Under the pieces are notes generated by a model. That model saw only the letters and a list, made by a program, of their open reading frames with translations. It made no database searches and was not told the origin of the DNA. From NCBI GenBank assembly GCA_963978905.1, contig OZ022260.1:39120259-39184258 (forward strand): 64,000 nt of DNA. Reading direction: 5' to 3'. Below, one piece after another: positions 11,776-23,190 of this stretch (the stretch's first letter is position 1; each line of letters opens with the position of its first letter). The translations under genes and the position numbers were made by a program. This stretch comes from Trichostrongylus colubriformis (Eukaryota; Nematoda; Chromadorea; Rhabditida; Trichostrongylidae).

Positions 11776-13080
11776 ACGCTCATTTTGGCCCAAAAAATAG
11801 TTGAGTGGTGAACTGAAGTACTTTATCTTGACGAGTTTTCTTGTTTGTGTCCACAGTGAAAAACGGTGTGGTTTCAGTCTCCAAGTTCTTTCTTCTTGTA
11901 ACCTCGGCATTAGTTGTCCATTGCGATGTTTTTTATGCCACACGAGGTTTTTAAGTAGAACCTTTATTCGTGGCCCAACGTTTCGACCGTTTCGTCTTCT
12001 TCAGAGGCCTGAAGATGGCTTGAAGCTTATGATTTGTCAAGTACCCGAACAAGCGCCTTCTCCTCTCTAGCGTTTCCGACATCATTTCGGGAAAGCTCCC
12101 GAACAACTCAGTGATATGACAACAAACTCACCGATGGTTCCACCTTGTGGGGAGCGTGTGCTCACACCCACAGTAAGTGATGTTAGTATGGATGAATGAG
12201 CCCTACTTGAGTCTCAAGCCACATGACATGATATTGTCATGCATGTCACCCATACTATAGCTCGCATTTAGATACGAAAGGCAAAAGATCATTTGTAATT
12301 GACAAACACTCATTGCGGTTATTCATCCGTGATTTCTGGCGAAAATCCAGAATGACTCCAAAACTTTCCTTGATGAGATTTCCGTCTCGAACGCCAAGAT
12401 GCTACACTTAACATCAAAGTCGTTCCCACTGTGCTCCTCAATCTTATGCTTGCCAAGTGGGGTGGTAATGATACTGAAGAACCACATTTGCTCATAAAAT
12501 GATGAAATTATTTCGATTCAGTAAAATAAAGTACAATCGAACATGAAAGTTGTGAGAAAGCTGGTCAGTCTACCTTTTGACTAAAAGGAGCGTCAAAGAA
12601 ACGGTAAATAAATAAACAAGTGTCTTATGGAGCTGGTAGAAAAAACTCAACAAAATGCAAACACGACAATTCCATAGGATGCGAACTAAAGCGTTCAGTT
12701 TGTTGAGCACGACACTTACCCCGGTGCAAGGCCAGCTGGCTGCCTCATTTCTTGTGTTGCATTTGTGCTAATGTTTATTTATTTTTTAGTGTTTATGTTC
12801 ATCAAAAAAGGCTTGTAACTCTGTTCAGAGCGTCGATTTACAAATTTGGAAAACAGATTTAAGATCAGCACCCAAAAACACATCGGACGATATGTAAATC
12901 GTTACATATGGCCCTTTCTACCAGGAGCCCTTCCCTTGTGAGTGCGCTGAAGGACGGATTTCTCAATTTCCCAGCATGAAACTTTTTTCATAAGCAGGTA
13001 ATAAAGGGGAAAACCCATGAAACATGGTACCAACCGGTGAACATTGTCACGTTATAGCTCCATAGTAGGCACAAGCGCTT

Positions 13081-13538
13081 GGACCGCGTATACCCCTGCG
13101 GTGCCGTCGGCACGGCGTGGCTGCGAGTCTCTACGTCCCCGCCTGTGGAGTGGTGCTACTTACGCCAGAAAATCGCTTCACGGCGTCGCACTCGCGGCAC
13201 CACCAGTACTGCTTGCAAATCGATTGCCCTTGGGAGCCCGGCAGGGCTTAGCTGCGTCACCTCTTCTCTTCTACTCATGCCACACTGCCCCCTGCACCCA
13301 TGCCACCCTGCCTCCTCCACCCATGCCACACTGCCTCGCTTGAAGGCGCCATGCCCCGCCACGCACCCGCCGCGCTGCTCGCCGCGGGCAACCCCGCGAT
13401 TTTCTGGCGTAAGCAGCCTCAACCCGCCTGTGCCACCCTATCTTATTGCCTATGTCATCTCTGCACCTCCGCCGTACCACTCTGCCTCACTGCCTGTGAA
13501 CGCAGCCACACTCTGCCAGCGCAAAGTGTAAACGCGGA
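13081..13538. mobile_element. Fold-back MITE family F4 with nested insertion
   Basis: The outer ends, near GGACCGCGTATAC and GCGCAAAGTGTAAACGCGGA, mirror each other and match F4 copies in the PTR introns (CACGCC/GGCGTG, CCTGTGAACGCAGCCA). The element is split by a second fold-back at 13159-13413. Confidence 0.75.
13159..13413. mobile_element. Fold-back element F5-like, nested inside F4
   Basis: The ends CTTACGCCAGAAAATCGC and GCGATTTTCTGGCGTAAG are perfect inverted repeats. The internal blocks CTTGGGAGC and CATGCCCCGCCA match the element at 46653-46892, so the two share an interior but differ at their ends. Confidence 0.75.
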
Positions 13539-14676
13539 CTTAGATATAAAGAACTTCATTCATAAAAAATAAGTATCGATTATTCTAGTCAATTGGATAC
13601 GATCGCGCAACATTGCTCTCAATGAGCACCACCACTGCTGCCGATGTCGACGAGGTGCGTTCACGAGTTGCCGCTGTCGCACCGGAGATTCTACGTTGAG
13701 GGACATGGGCGTACCAACAGATTCACACTGATCAGCACTCTTTATCACTATTTTTCATTCTAGTTTAGCGATTTTTTATAAAACGACGTTAAGCACACCA
13801 CATCACACACACCATCACTTTTCATGCTCTAATCATCACCGTCATCACTATCATCATCGCTCATACATAATCGCCGGTATATCCAGTTATTTCCATGTCC
13901 ATTCTGCTTTATTCGTATATATTTAATATATGTAATAAGTGCCTTAATTATATTAGTCATGCTTATTTCAAGCATAAATTTCTAGCTATCACTATATTTC
14001 ATTTTCGTGATAAAATGAGCTGTAAATGTTGTTCTCATGCGCAAGTGGAGCCAATAAACTCTAATTATGATGAAAATGTGTATCCTAGCAAAACATGACT
14101 ATGTATAAACTATAACAACTAACACAACAAGGAAACAGGAAACGGTAGCTGAATCGTAGTTGGGCAAGACATCACAGTAAGTAAATCGAGCTTAGGAACA
14201 TCATTTAAATTCAAAACCGCATAGATCTAACACAACGCTAGGAAGCAATCTGAACCCCAAGTCATTGATTCATAACGATGAAGTATGTGAGGTAGAATGA
14301 TAAGCGGAAACGCTACGCAAAATAGCTGCCTGAGCCGATTTAAACCATCACCCTTATCCCGACCATCCGTGGCAGACATGTTTCATTGTCAAACTCATTT
14401 GGGCTTATTTCGGAAGAAATTCGGTAAACCCGTAAAGATTGAATCGAACCGTTCGCACAGCGAAACATTACAACCTTAATAACAGCTTGGATAAGGAGCG
14501 TGTTAGGCCGCCATCTGAATTCGCGATTTCGCGATTCTGTGTTTGCGATGCCGCGGTTTCGCACGCGAAATAAAGGCATACAAAAACAAAAAAAGAGGCA
14601 TACAAAAATGAAACGACAGGTGGTAAGTGATGTAATAGGACGAACAATGCCTTCAACAGCGCTGATCGATAACTCC

Positions 14677-17600
14677 TTAGACAATAACACCAAACAACCT
14701 AATTGTAGCATCATCTGAACAAGTGGCTAAAAGCCATTTATCTGAATTCTCTTCCGTGGACAGAGATGGACTCCATGCTACACAGTTTACCTGAAACAAT
14801 AGACAACAGAGAAAGAAACTGAACAAAAAAAAAATGGAAAACATGATGGAGGACACTAAAGAATTAAAGAAATTCAACAGACGCACACAACGAAAGACAA
14901 CAAAAAAGTGGCGTGCAGTGTTATGGTTTTATCGGAGATCAAAAAGGTGAAAGTTTGCGATCGATGATGAACCGGAGATCACAGACGATTTATGGCGATT
15001 CACAAGAGAAGTCAGAGCGAAAAGTATGGGGAAAAGGCGTAGTATGATGCAGGCGGCGCACTTCTAGGAGATCTAGAAGCTGCCGAATCCAGCTGATGAG
15101 GAGATAGTTGCTTAGCTCAACCGTGATAAGAAACCACGCGGTCTTGTATAGGCAACATCGAGCAACTACCATATTCTACGATCTCACTTCCTTGATTCGG
15201 ATTATAATTTGCAGCTTTAGAAGTATTTTGATTTGCAACCGACATTTAATCATTTGGGAAAAAGAAAGTCTTCAGAACCTTTACATTTTTCTTTTTATTA
15301 ATTCAGTGGTTCTTAAATTGAATAGAGTAGTACCACTCACTCTCGGTAAGGACACCAAATCCTCAAATAAACTACTGAGAGACGAATGACTAGATAAATG
15401 CTTAAAGATGACAACTTTAACTTCTTACAGGACCACGTATAATTCGGAAACACCAGTCTTTCTTAGGCGACTGAAAAGAAACTATGAAAAAAACTTTGTA
15501 TGCAGTTGTAGCAGCTGCTACTTGTCATCGATGTCGTATATTATACAGAGTGCGGCAAAAGTATTTACTGCTTGACAAAGTCTTACAATTTCAACTATAA
15601 AAATGTGGGGGTTGATTGAGCGGGTTAAGAATCATGCCTTTGATGGTCATTGCTGCAAGGTGGTGAAGTAGAGGCTGCTCTGAGATCATTGCTGCCGCCA
15701 CTGCGCCTTGGGGGTTTTTGCCGCTTCCCTTCTAAAACTGATCTGAATTGGGTCTTAGCTAAGGTGTTGTACAGGGAAGTACTTGTCTCTCGACGACATT
15801 GTTAATGCAGTTGTGCCAGTCGTTTTTTTCTATTCGACTATCGCGAAATTTGCGGAACTTCGGTACTACGCCGCATCTTATTGCACAAGCGCCTCTCCAA
15901 TTCCACGGGTAAAGAGATATTTGATTGCCCCATTCCAAGCATCATGTAGCTCATCACAGTTCACTCGCTGCTTTTAGGACCACTCTTATGAGAGTATACG
16001 ACGACGCGTACGGCGATCACCTGCGACCTACGGCAATTGCTTTTCCTCGCCCTCTTCGCCACTGTGCCAGGGATGTGTTGCAAGCGTTCCGGTGATTAAC
16101 GTGGGGTCAGGTCACCCATGAGTGGATTTACTTCACCAGACGATTGATTTACTACCAATTTCAAGATCTTGAGCTGCGTAGCTGGTCCACTTATGTCACA
16201 GATAAGCGTCGAGAGTAAAGGCCTGTGTTTTTGAATTAAGTATCCAGTGAAGTTGAATATTCCTGTCGTAAATGATTGAGTTGGGGCATCTTCCATTAAA
16301 TACATTTCTAGCTGAAAGCAGATATAATCTATGATGAAGGTGGAATCTAGTCACTGTAACAGTCCATAATGCAAAGTTTTAGTCTTACAGGAATGTTAAT
16401 TTCGTCGTGTCGATAGGGTTACCCCTCACACAACACTGGTGACCTGACCTCCTGAAACACTGGTCGGAACACTTGCACGCCACCCTGTGCCAGAGCCAAA
16501 GGGACTCTCGTTCAACACTTTTGCCGCACCCTGTACTATTCAAGAGTAGAATCAACCCCCGAATAACTCTCTTAAGCATCTGTACAATTGGAAAGAAGTC
16601 ACCAGATGCTTTTAAGTCCATTCGACTATTCATATGATTGAGAAGGGAAAACGAAGACGATGTACGGGAAAGGAAAGAAAAAGATGATCTTACCCTCACA
16701 TCTATACAAGTGGTCTCAAAAATCAAAAAAGAACGCTGAAATCCACTGACCTCACTTGCATCAGTGTCGAATACGCTGACTTGCTCGAGATGCTCGTCGT
16801 TCTCCTTGCCATTGACTCGGAATAACCTTAAAAGGAATTTGCCAAAAGATTTTTTTTAAAACACTAGTTTTCTCCCATCCAATCGAGCAATTCCCTCTGA
16901 ATCTGAATCTTTGATTGAAAAATGGGCCTATGAGGGTATCATCTCTACTGAGTCATCATTGAGCTGTATGTAGATCTAACCTCATCATTGAAAATTGGTC
17001 CAGAGGGTAACAAAACCCACCGGATTACTCCATCACCTCCACCGGTAGCGATAAGACCAGTTACTGGGTGCCATGAAACCGAATATAAAGGCAATCGAGA
17101 ATCTTCTACCAAAAATTTGGCCACACTTTGCCATTTATCGTTGGTTGCGGGTTGTTGCGGAGAACTTCGTCGCCACAGCTGGACAGTAGTATTGAAGAAC
17201 GTACAAAAGCTTTTATGCAAACTATGCAATTGCTAGTATTACTGATTTTCCACAACCAGATAAGATATCGAGCAAACCTGCACAATGTGATCTTCACCAA
17301 CTGTTATCAAACGATGCCCTTCAGAGTCAAATGCAGCGCACCACACCGTCCCGTTATGAGCCTTAAAAATATTTTCGAAGACAAAAGCGAGGAGCGAAAA
17401 AAGCGTCGTAGACGTAAACACAGCTATAAACTACATTGACAAATGCACTATGTGCTAGTGAAATAACCGATAACGCAATCTGTTCTGAAGGCTTGAAAAT
17501 GGCTTACCTCAGGAATTTTTTGCTGAGTTATCCAATCTTCTCCATCAAACTTATAAAATACAATTGAGTAGTCATAACTGCAGGAGACTAGCAACTAAAA

Positions 17601-19018
17601 ATCAAAAGGGAAAAAACATTAATACAACAGTGAAAAAGCAGAAAGATGGAAAATTTCATAAGGAGGATAATCGATACTGCTGCGAGGCAGCACCCTCGAT
17701 CCCAACTTCAATGGGAGAGCCTAATTTGAACCGAAAATTTGAAAGTCAGTGAGCCATCAAAACAGAGATTATTTGAAGAGAGAAAAAAATGCGCAGAAAA
17801 ATTTATGTAAAGTGGTGATATACTGAAAAAAGCCCAGTTAAAATGTACCTCTTCCGAAGGATGCCAAGCGACAAATTTAACATCTTGAGTATGCGGTTGT
17901 AACACAGATGACACTTGAAAATCCTCATCTTCATCCACTAAAAAAATCCAGTCGATATCTAGAGCATCTGTGTTGAAGATGAGTCGAGGAAACGCTTACT
18001 TTGCCAGAACCAAACGCTTTTATCGCGACTACAAGTAGCCAGAAACTCGTCTGTTGGTGAGAACGCACAGCATTTCACCTACAAAAAGTATAAAAATGAG
18101 AAAAGCCTACACGTAAAAGCCCCACGTTAAAAATTGTGCGAAATCGATGTATTTTAAAGGAGAAAATGATTACATGAGACTCCCAAAGCGTAAAAATCAC
18201 CTCGCTTTCGTGTCCTTCCAGCTTATTCGATTCCATAAACTCGCCCCTGAATAGTATTTGAGATGAGAGTGAAGGATTAATAGGTATATTCAAACAGAGA
18301 AGGCACAATTTGGACATCGGTAATCCGGGTGATTCTACGACACAGCATCTTACCAATTCCAACACAATCAAACTAAGCAAATAAAGATGGAAAGACGACA
18401 GGAAAGTGGTTACGGGCTAGGAGTTGTGAAAATACGGGAGTCTGGGAGGGGAAGGAGCGCCTGGTGGATAGCCGTTCCCATCCCCCACAGATCCATCATA
18501 TCCACAGAGAGCCGAAACGAGTACAGAACAACAAATGTGGAAACCCTAGATCGCTGTCAGTATTCAAATACAAATATAAGAATAAGTAAGAAGTATAAAT
18601 TAACGAACTCTTCCCTGCTATAAATGACCACACAAGAATCGAAGCCTGCAGATGCCAAATACCGACCGCAATGAGAGAACTCCACGCAACGAACGGCTCT
18701 TGAATGGCTGTCATCGATCGACGTGGCGCACTCCAAATAAGGTGGATCTACAAATAAAAAAGGCAGATTTATAGGAAAGTGTTTTGCTACGGGATTTTTA
18801 AAATGAAGGCTGTGTAGTAAAACCAAACACAAAAGAAGGAAAGTGTCAATGAAAAACTTACTCGTAATTTTCTTCCATATTCGAACAGTTTTATCATCTC
18901 CACAGCTAGCAAGCAAAGAACCGCTGTGGTTCCATTTGACCGTCCATACTCGGCTTCCCACTGTGCCTTCTACTGCCGAATTCACATGAATAACGGAAAT
19001 CTCCTCAATTTTTGACAT
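14677..19018 (-). CDS. CIAO1: CIAO1 homolog, cytosolic Fe-S assembly WD40 protein
   Basis: Complete ten-exon gene, minus strand: 19018-18862, 18747-18609, 18246-18201, 18078-18000, 17937-17849, 17594-17508, 17361-17278, 17178-17021, 16826-16751, 14790-14677 (TAA). All phases agree and give 342 residues, the usual length for CIAO1. Seven WD40 blades are visible, for example WTVKWNHSGSLLASCGDD, FSHCGRYLASAGFD, GHESEV, LATCSRDKSVWFW, HTQDVKFVAWHP and LLATCSDDATIRLF. CIAO1 is the propeller scaffold of the CIA targeting complex (with MMS19 and CIAO2B) that delivers Fe-S clusters to cytosolic and nuclear apoproteins. The ATG follows TTCATTGTAG by 2 nt, suggesting spliced-leader trans-splicing. Exon 2 uses an unusual donor, GA|GTTCGT, chosen because it is the one that keeps phase. 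Intron 9 (1.96 kb) contains a TIR element. From memory the C. elegans homolog is Y18D10A.9. Confidence 0.95.
15546..16533. mobile_element. ~1-kb TIR element in CIAO1 intron 9
   Basis: CAGAGTGCGGCAAAAGTAT at the left end is mirrored by CACTTTTGCCGCACCCTG at the right, with TA on both outer sides. This matches Tc1/mariner-type insertion. The 988-bp interior has only short open frames (16096-16305, 16385-16726 on minus) that I cannot assign, so it is probably non-autonomous. Confidence 0.65.
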
Positions 19019-19032
19019 TCCTACAATGAAAC
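19010..19032 (-). promoter_or_regulatory. Probable trans-splice acceptor for CIAO1
   Basis: On the minus strand TTTCATTGTAG lies directly before GA and the start ATG. A 2-nt leader behind a pyrimidine-rich AG acceptor is typical of SL1 trans-spliced nematode messages. A cis intron with an upstream non-coding exon is the alternative. Confidence 0.55.
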
Positions 19033-20754
19033 ATGTTTCCAGTGAAAAGTCGATGGAATTGATGTAGAACGCAAAATTCAACGCTCACAGTAACGACTCT
19101 ATTAATTACTGTTAACTTATGTATAATAAAGTAGGGATGTCTACAAATAAGAGCACCGTGATAGAATGGATCGTTAATCACAGAGTATTCATAATAAGAA
19201 CTTTTCGTTTGCAACTGACATTTTACAGGGAAAGAGCTCCAGAGAAGAAAATGCATGGTTTCGAATTTACGGTCTTTTTCCTTTGTTTTTCCCGAGGAAG
19301 GTACTCCAATCTCGGCATTGTGGCCGCAGTTACAGCGAGTACGAGACGGACGTCAACGGCTACAATTTCGAGTACGTGAGCAGACAGTAAGTGAGTGCAA
19401 TAAAAACACATTGATCACATGAATCGAACGCACTTTGATTGATAATCTTGAATGCGGCTGCTATTTAAAAAGATTTGCCATCTTCCGAACATATAGATTT
19501 ATCAAAATAGAATTTCTGCTTACAAAAGCACACGAAATCAGATGGCATCCAAACTAGTGATTCCCTTTGCGAACTCATGATAAGTTTATGCAGCGTGAAA
19601 ATGGGAAAAAGGCGCTCACTTCTCCATGAGGTAAAGCGAGCCTGGACTTGTCACCCTTAAATTCACTCGATTGAAGAACGCAATAAAGACAACTTTAACC
19701 TTTACATAATGTCTCATACCTCTTCCGACCTTGCTGTAATTGTATGATAAGGTTGCAGATTTAACAATAAGCATGACGGACTCTTTGGGCTCTGAGGTAC
19801 TGATAAAAAAGCCTTTATGCGGTCTGACGTGAAACTATTGCATTATACACACCGTGAGAAAGTTATGATTCGTCTCATGTATTAAACTTCGAGCATTGAA
19901 ATTTCTAAGCAGCGCACCAGAAAAACATTTCAAAGGTACCAGCGGTGACCTAGGTGTTCAGGAGTGAAGAGTCATTTTCATTATAACTGAACGTTCAAAG
20001 ACACCAGGGGCGTAAATTTGGCAGATTGTTGAATCTGAAAGTGGGGGTGCTCACCACTGTAACACTAGAGAAAGAACGAAATAAAACGGCGAAAAAACAG
20101 TGAAATAAGAACCCGAAAGCCCTTTTCTCCTGCGCGCCTCTCTGCGTCACTAGCCGGGGGTAGAGTGCTGAGGCCAAAGGCTCAGCCGGCCGCGAACGAT
20201 GCCCCGCCCTTGCAGGCAACTCGCCCGGCTGATGAACTGCAGAACGCGCCGTGCTGCGGAATCGTGATAAGACTTCAGGTCGCGATTTTTCAGTGCAAGT
20301 TACGCCTTTTTTCAGCAGTTTCATTCTGTTCCCTCTTCACTGTGAAACTTCTTAGCACCTCTACTCCCCTGCCCCCGGTGACTCCAAGTTCGTTCAACTG
20401 AGCACAATGAAGGCATAAAGTCGGATAAAAAAGACTAGGCAGACAAGAAGTAAGGCACTTCTATTCATAATGAAATAATGCTCAAAGGAATCGCCCAACG
20501 CTTAAATCGAAAACTCGAAGAAAAGCAACTCGTTTGAACCCCAGCAGGCAACATCCGAAAAGCCATCAGTGGCCAGAGCGTAGTTCAAATTTTCGCAATC
20601 AATGTTGATTTGCTTCTCACTCTGCGTCCCTGAGCACGTGACTGTCACCTTTTTGTTCCTCAGCTCTCTAACGTCCATAGCCACTCGGACGACCCTCCCC
20701 CGCCAAGTAGTCAGTACTCAGGGCAGCTCTATCTCAATTGGATTCTTGTACGTG

Positions 20755-20850
20755 CGTGTGAAACTTTGTGTGGCCCCTAGTAAGCAAATACAGCATAAAT
20801 ATGTGGGTAACAGAAACTCTCAAATTTTCGGGGACGATCCCCTTAAAGTA
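20755..20850. repeat. Solo end of fold-back family F3
   Basis: Contains AAGCAAATACAGCATAAATA, GTGGGTAACAGAAACTC and GACGATCCCCTTAAA, matching the right arm of the complete F3 elements at 6390 and 11345 without the partner arm. Confidence 0.55.
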
Positions 20851-21531
20851 TGCATTTTGCAGGACTTTTCCACCCTTATTCCAGTTTAAGCTCCACGAAT
20901 CCCATGTGAAGTCCGTCTGCGGAGGTTCATTGCTTCGTCGGCGTTCTCCAAACTTGGGGCGTCAAATTAGCACGCCATCTACCTCCACCATCGCTGGGCG
21001 ATCCAGTGCTTTTCTGACCACCCCTCGAACAGGGTCGAACGACTCGCTAATTCACGTCACTCATCACTGCACATCCATGGCGTAGCAATTATGCGCGCAC
21101 ATGCGGTTTATTTTGACTCCTCCATGACTCTCTTAGATCATATTGAAAATTGGGCTCACCTAGCCACTTGGGCTACTTGTCGCCCTACTTCAATCGTTAC
21201 GGTCTCACATTACTTCTTTGAAAGATTTATCTCTTAACATCTGTATGCACTTTATTATTTTGTTTCATATTGTAAAAAAGGCACCTTAGAGTCTTCGGAA
21301 TACGCCCCGCTCCCGTACTCCGTTCAGAATCATTACGGCATTTGAATGTGTGCTAATCCCACAATAAAATATAAGGTGCCGACGCTGAGCCAGTTTTTGA
21401 AGTATATGAAGAAAATATATCTCACGAAGAATGAAACAGAATCATCAAAGTTTTCAAGAAAAATTCAAATACCTTTTCAACAGGAAAGATTGCCGTGACA
21501 TCACATTTTCAAAAACTTTTCAAAGGAGCAA

Positions 21532-21590
21532 GGAGAGCGCAGTGGTAAAAGGCGGTGTTTGTGATTGTGGATCGAATCCCTTTAGAAGCA
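21532..21590 (+). repeat. tRNA-like / SINE-like fragment
   Basis: GAGAGCGCAGTGGTAAAAGG resembles a Pol III A box region and GGATCGAATCCC about 25 nt later is a near-consensus B box. No acceptor stem or anticodon arm can be folded convincingly, so it is called a tRNA-derived repeat fragment rather than a tRNA gene. Confidence 0.4.
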
Positions 21591-22709
21591 AATAAACTGT
21601 TATATGTACCTCCGTACTAGTAGCCCATGAAGTGTCTGGGAGGAGCTATACATATTCAGTTATCCTAATGCGCTCTAGAATGCCTCAAAAATTATGAAGA
21701 GAAGTCGAGTGCATGGCTTAAGCCCGTATTTCTTTTTGTGGCACTTTTTGTCTGCAGCTCTCCAGCGGTCCAGCTCCCCCTCCTGGTGAACCGGTCGACA
21801 CCTAGATCGCATAATCCGGTCGATACCTAGAATACGTTATCTTCCTCTCACCTTCACAGATCTGAGAGATCGAGACTCTGCTGAATCTGAGAGAACGAGA
21901 CTCCGTTGACTAATTGGCAACAGTTTTTTTGCTGTTCAAAGCAACATCCGTCTGAACGTTAATGAACCCCGTCCAAAAACCCATTTCGGCGTCTGTGGTT
22001 CGCAGAATCGTGTTTTTCGATAATCCTTGACCGAGAGGTGAAAACCTTGGAGGCGGGTGCGAAAGCCACGAACAGTCACGTTAGCCCCATTAGCGGCGAT
22101 TTTTCCTCGTCCCTGACCTGCAGCAGGTTTGTGACTGACTTCTCGTCGCGAATTTCAGCTCTTAAGGAATTAGGAAAGACTGTTAGCGAACCTCACCTCT
22201 TCGTTTATACGGTAGCACTCTTAAATCCACACACTCGTCCATTCCTAAATGTCGTAGGCGCTCAGCTCACTTCCATATATGGTACTGAAAATAGTGAGTT
22301 CAATAGAAAGCAGCAAACCAAAGGCTGTCTACTGTTAAATTTTGGTATGGGCACGCCGTACATCCGTCTTATACTCAAAAGTGTCAAGGCATTCAAAGGC
22401 ATGCAAAGTTTTGAGATGGTTTTCCATCCCTTAGACGTGATTATCCGCAAACGAATGGACATACTAGAGCAGGATGAGAGTTGTAGAAATTGGCCTTTCT
22501 GGAAAACTCTGTAATACGACTCCAAGAAGTGAACAGGTGCCCTACTATCCTCTCACCCTGAAAGGAAAAGGTGGGTCGCTTGGGGGAGAGTGAGAAGATG
22601 CATATCCTTAGCATTACGGAAAATCGGAATATCACAAAAAAAGACGAATTTTGCTGGCAAATTCCTTCTCTTTCTCTAATTAGTCTCGTCTTGAGGTGTA
22701 CAACCATTT

Positions 22710-22729
22710 CCCCCCCCCCCCCCCCCCCC
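22710..22729 (+). repeat. Homopolymer run of 20 C
   Basis: Twenty uninterrupted C residues (G on the minus strand), about 460 bp upstream of the PTR start. Runs of this length can form G-quadruplexes and are unstable in nematodes lacking the DOG-1/FANCJ helicase. Length is also error-prone in sequencing. Confidence 0.95.
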
Positions 22730-23170
22730 GTTGGTTACAATACGATCACCCTTTCGAGAATTACTCAACCAACGCTTGACTTCGTCCATGAGCTGCAAAA
22801 AAGTGTTCTCTTACGGATGAGATCATATTATCCAGACCACTCAAAAGAAGAATTACATGGTAGCGTCAGCCTTTGCGCTACTCAGCTACGACTTTCATCT
22901 TCAAGATTCATCATTTCCCTCCTTTCTCTCGTGTTTTTTTTTGTTTGTGGCCGGGTTCAAATTCGTTTTAGTGTTTAGACCCCTTCCAGAAGCAAAACGC
23001 GGCATAGAATCCTATTGAATTCCAGTGAAAAGCAAACATACATGTACTAAGGCCGAACATCCACCCGTCTATTCACACGATCCGCAAATAGTAATCATCC
23101 ACTGCATAATTCTTTCAAATACGATTGTTCTCTACCCTACAATGAAACTTACTACCCTGCTAATGATTAT

Positions 23171-23190
23171 TTTCTGTTTATAGATATTTC
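23171..23190 (+). promoter_or_regulatory. Probable trans-splice acceptor for the PTR gene
   Basis: TTTCTGTTTATAG is followed after 7 nt by the proposed ATG at 23191. This arrangement is typical of spliced-leader addition and helps fix the start. Confidence 0.6.

Larger units (their letters stand above)
10347..14676. other. 4.3 kb spacer made largely of fold-back elements
   Basis: No gene could be supported. The stretch contains fold-backs F1 (10627-10770), F2 (10784-11057), F3 (11345-11775), nested F4/F5 (13081-13538), a partial F1 end at 14505-14570 and an ATC/CAC-rich simple stretch at 13786-13870. Long open frames such as 13079-13531 are GC-rich MITE sequence, not genes. 14571-14676 would be the CIAO1 3' UTR region. 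Confidence 0.6.
19033..23183. other. 4.2 kb spacer between divergent CIAO1 and PTR genes
   Basis: Both promoters should lie here, but no specific motif can be named. Contents seen: an F3 end fragment (about 20755-20850), a SINE-like patch (21532-21590), a 20-C run (22710-22729) and an uncharacterised open frame at 22038-22514. Confidence 0.6.

Noticed and set aside
13079..13531. 150-codon open frame
   Set aside because: Entirely inside nested fold-back elements; the cysteine/proline-rich peptide is a by-product of GC-rich palindromes.
22038..22514. 158-codon open frame upstream of PTR
   Set aside because: Starts at a non-ATG codon, has no family resemblance and no splice partner; left as unexplained rather than called a gene.
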